A stretch of 64,000 bases of DNA from positions 33,767,561-33,831,560 of the forward strand of contig NC_088775.1 in assembly GCF_954871325.1 (NCBI RefSeq), in the 5' to 3' direction. Both the position numbers and the translations under genes were made by a program. Positions 60,391-64,000 of this stretch are shown here, one piece after another. The stretch comes from Gordionus sp. m RMFG-2023 (taxonomy: Eukaryota; Nematomorpha; Gordioida; Chordodea; Parachordodidae). The notes below the pieces were generated by a model. The model was not told the origin of the DNA. It made no database searches and saw only the letters and a program-made list of their open reading frames with translations. Position 1 is the first letter of the stretch; each line of letters opens with the position of its first letter.

Positions 60391-60938
60391 AAAACAACAT
60401 TTTATTTAACGCACATTGGTTATATAGCAAAATAGTGAATTTCATTTAATTAAAAATAGTGACTGTAAACGAAATATCAAAAGATTCCTTCCAAATAAAA
60501 ATCAAATTTAACAAAAATAAAATACATCATAATTTTTACATCCAGATTTACATATTTTTCCCTCTTATATAGTGAACTCAAAAAAAATAAATAAAATATT
60601 TCTGTGTAAAGTTTTAATACATATCGGCCATCCTTAAAACAGGCTAGGACCAGTTTCAAGTGAATAAAATATAAAAACAAGTTTTTTTTTATCATTTACA
60701 ATTTCGTGTAAAACAAAGTTAGATAATGATAGACAAAGGGGAGACAATATGAGAAACAATGTATGTTTCAAGTGAAAAAATATAATAAGTTATTTATAAT
60801 TTACTAATTCGAGTAAAACAAAGTAAAGTATAATAAAGGACACAGGGGACAAAATGACAACCAATGTGGGGAAGCTTTAAAAGCAGTAGTATTATAAAAG
60901 ATTTGTTGGTGAAGAAAATTCCATATCAAGATATAGTA

Positions 60939-62618
60939 CAGTAATAATATGATTTGTTGTAACACATTTAATGTGAAAAACATTCTTATAGTTAAATAAC
61001 TTTCCATAATTATTGTAAAAACATTTTGATAAAATTTTTTTAATAATAAGAGTTTTTAAACTTTAATGAAGATTAACGTCAAAGTTATGAATCGAATATA
61101 ATTTTTTTTATATTTTGGACCCAAGTTTAAGTGGGAAAATGAGAATAAAAATTTTCTAAGATTTTTAGAATAATTTTTTTTTTAAATGCATTGTAAATTT
61201 TTTTAAATTTAAAGTATTATTACAATATATTAATGTTACTTTTAGTTATCTAAAGAATGGAAATCAGGATAAGATATTTGATAATTTCTTAATAAACATA
61301 AGTGAAAGAAAATTCGAATTTAGGGTTTTCAGATAATTCTTATTTTTTTATATTTTTATTTGGTTTTAAAATTAAATAAAAATTTAATTGTTGTAGTTGC
61401 TTTTATTAACCTAAAATGACGCATACCAAAAATCATCGAGATGTGCCACCAACCATTCTACCCATAACGGAAGCCCCGACACTTCAATTTAACTTTCCGT
61501 AATTATTGTAAAAACTTGTTGAGAAAAATACATCCTTTTTTAAAAAAACTTTTAAAAACTTGAAAGAAAATTTTGAGAAAAACATTATATTTTTAAAAAC
61601 TTCCGGTAAGCTATGCACAATAGGAATAAGTGGATTGAAAAAATTCACAATAATAGATGGGGCTTTTACTGCGATAAAATTCAAGGCATACCTGGATGAA
61701 TTATTCGCACTTTTACCTTCAAATTCATTACTTATAATGGATAATGCTCCTATACATCGAGCGAAGATAATTAGTGAGAATTATATCATATTTTGCCACC
61801 CTTATTCGCCGCAATTAAATCCGATAGAAAATTTTTTCGGAGTAATTAAAAATCAATATAGATCAAATTCTCCTAAACCCAATAACCGAAATGAAGTCGT
61901 TTCAATTGTTACGAGTATTTTAGGCAATTATTTTACATATAATTTTTCAAATTTTTATTCTCACTCACACCATAAAATTTATTGAAGAGGGAATTCGATG
62001 CATTCCTTTAAATGATTGAATTTGTAATTGATTTATATTGTGTAATATTTTATTTACAAAGAATAAATAAATAATAAATGGTTTTTTTTATTTTGGTGTT
62101 CGAATTGATCATAAAAAATTCTAAACAAATAAGAATTATCTGAAAACCCTAAATTCGAGTTTTCACTCATGTTTATTTAAGAAATTATTCAAATTTCTTA
62201 TCCTGATTTCCATTCTTTGGATAACTAAAATTAAAATTAAAATATTGGAATAATTCTTTAATTAAAAAATGTATTGTAAAAATCTTAGAAATTATTTTAT
62301 ATAATATCTTTTAAAATTCTAATTTTTCCACTTAAACTTATGTCCAAAACATAAAAAAAACTATATTCGATTCATAACTTTGAAGTTAGTCTTCATTAAA
62401 GTTTAAGAACTTTATTATTATTTTTTTTTTTTTGAATTCTCATTTCTCCACTTAAACTTGTGTCCAAAAAAAACTATTTGATTCATAACTTTGATGTTAG
62501 TCTTCTTTAAAGTTTAAAAATTTTTAAAAATTTAAAATAATTATGGAAAGTTATTTAACTATATAAGAATGTTTTTTCACATTATGAAAATGTGTTACAA
62601 CAAATCATATTATTACTG
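60939..62618 (+). mobile_element. Tc1/mariner-type element with long inverted repeats
   Basis: Begins CAGTAATAATATGATTTGTT and ends with its reverse complement, AACAAATCATATTATTACTG, flanked by TA on both sides. The inverted repeats extend inwards for about 450 bp each (60939-61390 and 62130-62618). The right arm has an internal duplication of about 110 bp (62325-62530). A transposase fragment (61560-61985) fills the middle. Confidence 0.92.
61560..61985 (+). pseudogene. IS630/Tc1-like DDE transposase fragment
   Basis: 141 codons with FTIIDGAFTAIKFKAYLDEL, LLIMDNAPIHRAKII, CHPYSPQLNPIENFFGVIK and NQYRSN. This is the DDE_3 fold: MDNAPIH has the second Asp and SPQLNPIE the final Glu. Only 28 residues lie between them, fewer than the 34 usual in Tc1, partly because the stretch before HPYSP is shortened. 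The N-terminal DNA-binding domain and first Asp are missing, and it opens in a stretch of lysine/phenylalanine codons. It is probably an internally deleted copy. Confidence 0.85.
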
Positions 62619-63450
62619 TAATATACACATTAATTTTTAGATACTTTATACTCAGCATTTATATAAAATCATTTTCTCATAAATTTTTAATGTCCCAAAG
62701 CAAACAAAATATATATCCGCTAGATAGCGTCTTCTTCGTCAACAAATATTTTTTAAAAAAATATTTGCAATTTTTATCAGATTAATTAATAACGAGAGTA
62801 ATTAGTTTTTTTTGATGCATAAATATAATAAAAAATCTTTTTTATACCATACAGGGTCTACAATAATGTTGTCATAACATGATTTAATGGGTTCATTGTT
62901 CGGCACCGACATAAGGGAAATTAGAATATAAATTTTAAGTAATATAATTATGAATATTAATTAAATATACTTGCTACTTTATAAATATGTGAAAGGGATT
63001 GCGCAAAAATCGGATAAAAATAGGGAATTAATTCTCTATTGCTCACATTGCATTTCAATACATACATCATCAAATACTCAATAAATTTATTGATAAAATA
63101 TTTTAAACGATATTTCGAAAAGGATATGATAGAGAAAACACTATACAAATACATTAATATAAATGTGGATTAGATCTCAATGATTAATAATGACATATTT
63201 ATGCACGTTTGGAATTTTTATTTTTCAAAAATCGCCATTTTTGTATATAGTCATTTTATTTGTATAATTGTTTATATATATCATTATGACAAAATAATGA
63301 AAAATTTTATAATGTTATATAAAAAAATTTTTTTATAGCTTAGTATAAACAGAAGGAAAATATAAGTTTTAATTATTTATGTTTTCCATTTAGCGCGCAA
63401 TAGAGACGATTAAAATAATTAAAATTCCTTCATTATTTAATAAGAAAAGT
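62619..63450. other. AT-rich sequence, nothing recognised
   Basis: No supported gene. A minus-strand open stretch at about 62800-62920 reads SVPNNEPIKSCYDNIIVDPV, but no family was recognised. Confidence 0.4.
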
Positions 63451-63661
63451 AGTCTTAATGAACCTAGATTTGAGCCGATTTATAAAAAAGGCTAACTCGA
63501 TATTTTCGCTAGAATATTACCTAATCCTCAAAATTCCGTTAATAGTTTAAACCTTTGTGTCCATGAGGAAAACCTTAAGGCTTGCAAAATATTTTTCTGA
63601 ATAAAATATTGAATTCACCGCTTTTTAAAAATTGGCTCAAAACGTGCTGTCTAACAATACT
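63451..63661. mobile_element. AGTGTTG-family MITE, fifth copy
   Basis: AGTCTTAATGAACCTAGATT at the left and CGTGCTGTCTAACAATACT at the right, with the family blocks 'tgagccgatttataaaaaag', 'ggctaactcgatattttcgc' and 'aaaaattggctcaaaacg'. It is 211 bp, like the 213-bp reference copy. The target duplication is no longer visible, suggesting an older insertion. Confidence 0.8.
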
Positions 63662-64000
63662 AAGGTGAATAAATATATTATAAACATAATTAAAAATTGA
63701 ATTTTTCTAAATAATAAAATATTAGATTAAATTAATTTATTGATTGCAATCTCTGAAATGTACATAACCCTTCGCCATGGCTGTAATGCCGTAGTACCCT
63801 CCCCCCATTTGCATCGATTGTGGCTAGTCCAACAAATCGATACAATCCCTTGCACTGTAAGTTTTCTCGCGGACCATCATTAATCCATCAACAACATTCT
63901 CCTAGTTTCCAAGATATTTAGTTAATAAAGAATCTAAATCATAATAATGAACCATTTTTATGTAAGGTCAATTCAAGCATGCCGGGGGTCCTCTCTCAAA
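63662..64000. other. Window end with an unexplained GC-richer block
   Basis: 63770-63900 is GC-richer and open in one minus-strand frame (VSICWTSHNRCKWGEGTTAL, then QPWRRVMYISEIAINK). Another frame has DGLMMVREKTYSARDCIDLL. Neither matches the expected upstream PGM3 exons convincingly. Confidence 0.35.

Overview
The window is AT-rich eukaryotic DNA with short coding exons, GT-AG introns and a very dense load of decayed transposons. The mix (many hAT families, Tc1/mariner, pogo, MULE, Merlin, Helitron and Ty3/gypsy fossils) plus a Ly6/quiver-type gene suggests an arthropod. A parasitic copepod such as a sea louse would fit, but that is an inference from general character, not a match.

Two host genes can be supported, and neither is obvious from long ORFs. 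(1) On the plus strand at 3836-4539, three exons encode a small cysteine-rich Ly6/uPAR (quiver-like) protein with a hydrophobic GPI-type tail; its signal-peptide exon was not found. (2) On the minus strand, ten small exons spread from 57733 down to 5642 join in frame into the C-terminal half of phosphoacetylglucosamine mutase (PGM3/AGM1, UDP-GlcNAc and chitin precursor pathway). They include the DGDADR metal loop, the EANGHG sugar loop and the PSGTEDVVR phosphate-binding loop. One internal exon of about 20 codons is unresolved, and the N-terminal half is not seen. The two genes converge, with stop codons about 1.1 kb apart.

Almost everything else lies in PGM3 introns, two of which are about 20 kb, and is transposon-derived. 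7486-14092 holds a broken Ty3/gypsy element (7706-13655) carrying a hAT MITE and a 1.7 kb hAT insertion. 14215-36092 holds a TIR element with 10-bp duplications, a hAT with perfect ends (16508-18567), a nested hAT/gypsy/MULE stack (22361-28586) and a second nested hAT stack (30047-35905) containing a Merlin fossil. 36773-57078 holds another TIR element, a second broken gypsy element (about 38200-42350), a second copy of the 1.7 kb hAT, a 6.9 kb pogo-like element (45399-52273) with a 3.6 kb foldback element inside it, two Helitron 3' ends and another hAT (53656-56759). Upstream of the PGM3 exons come a LINE scrap, a Tc1-like element with long inverted repeats (60939-62618) and two unexplained GC-richer blocks.

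Many elements can be delimited exactly because terminal inverted repeats and target-site duplications can be read directly: 8 bp for hAT, 10 bp for two other families, TA for pogo and Tc1. The order of several insertions can be worked out. No complete transposase or retroelement reading frame survives.
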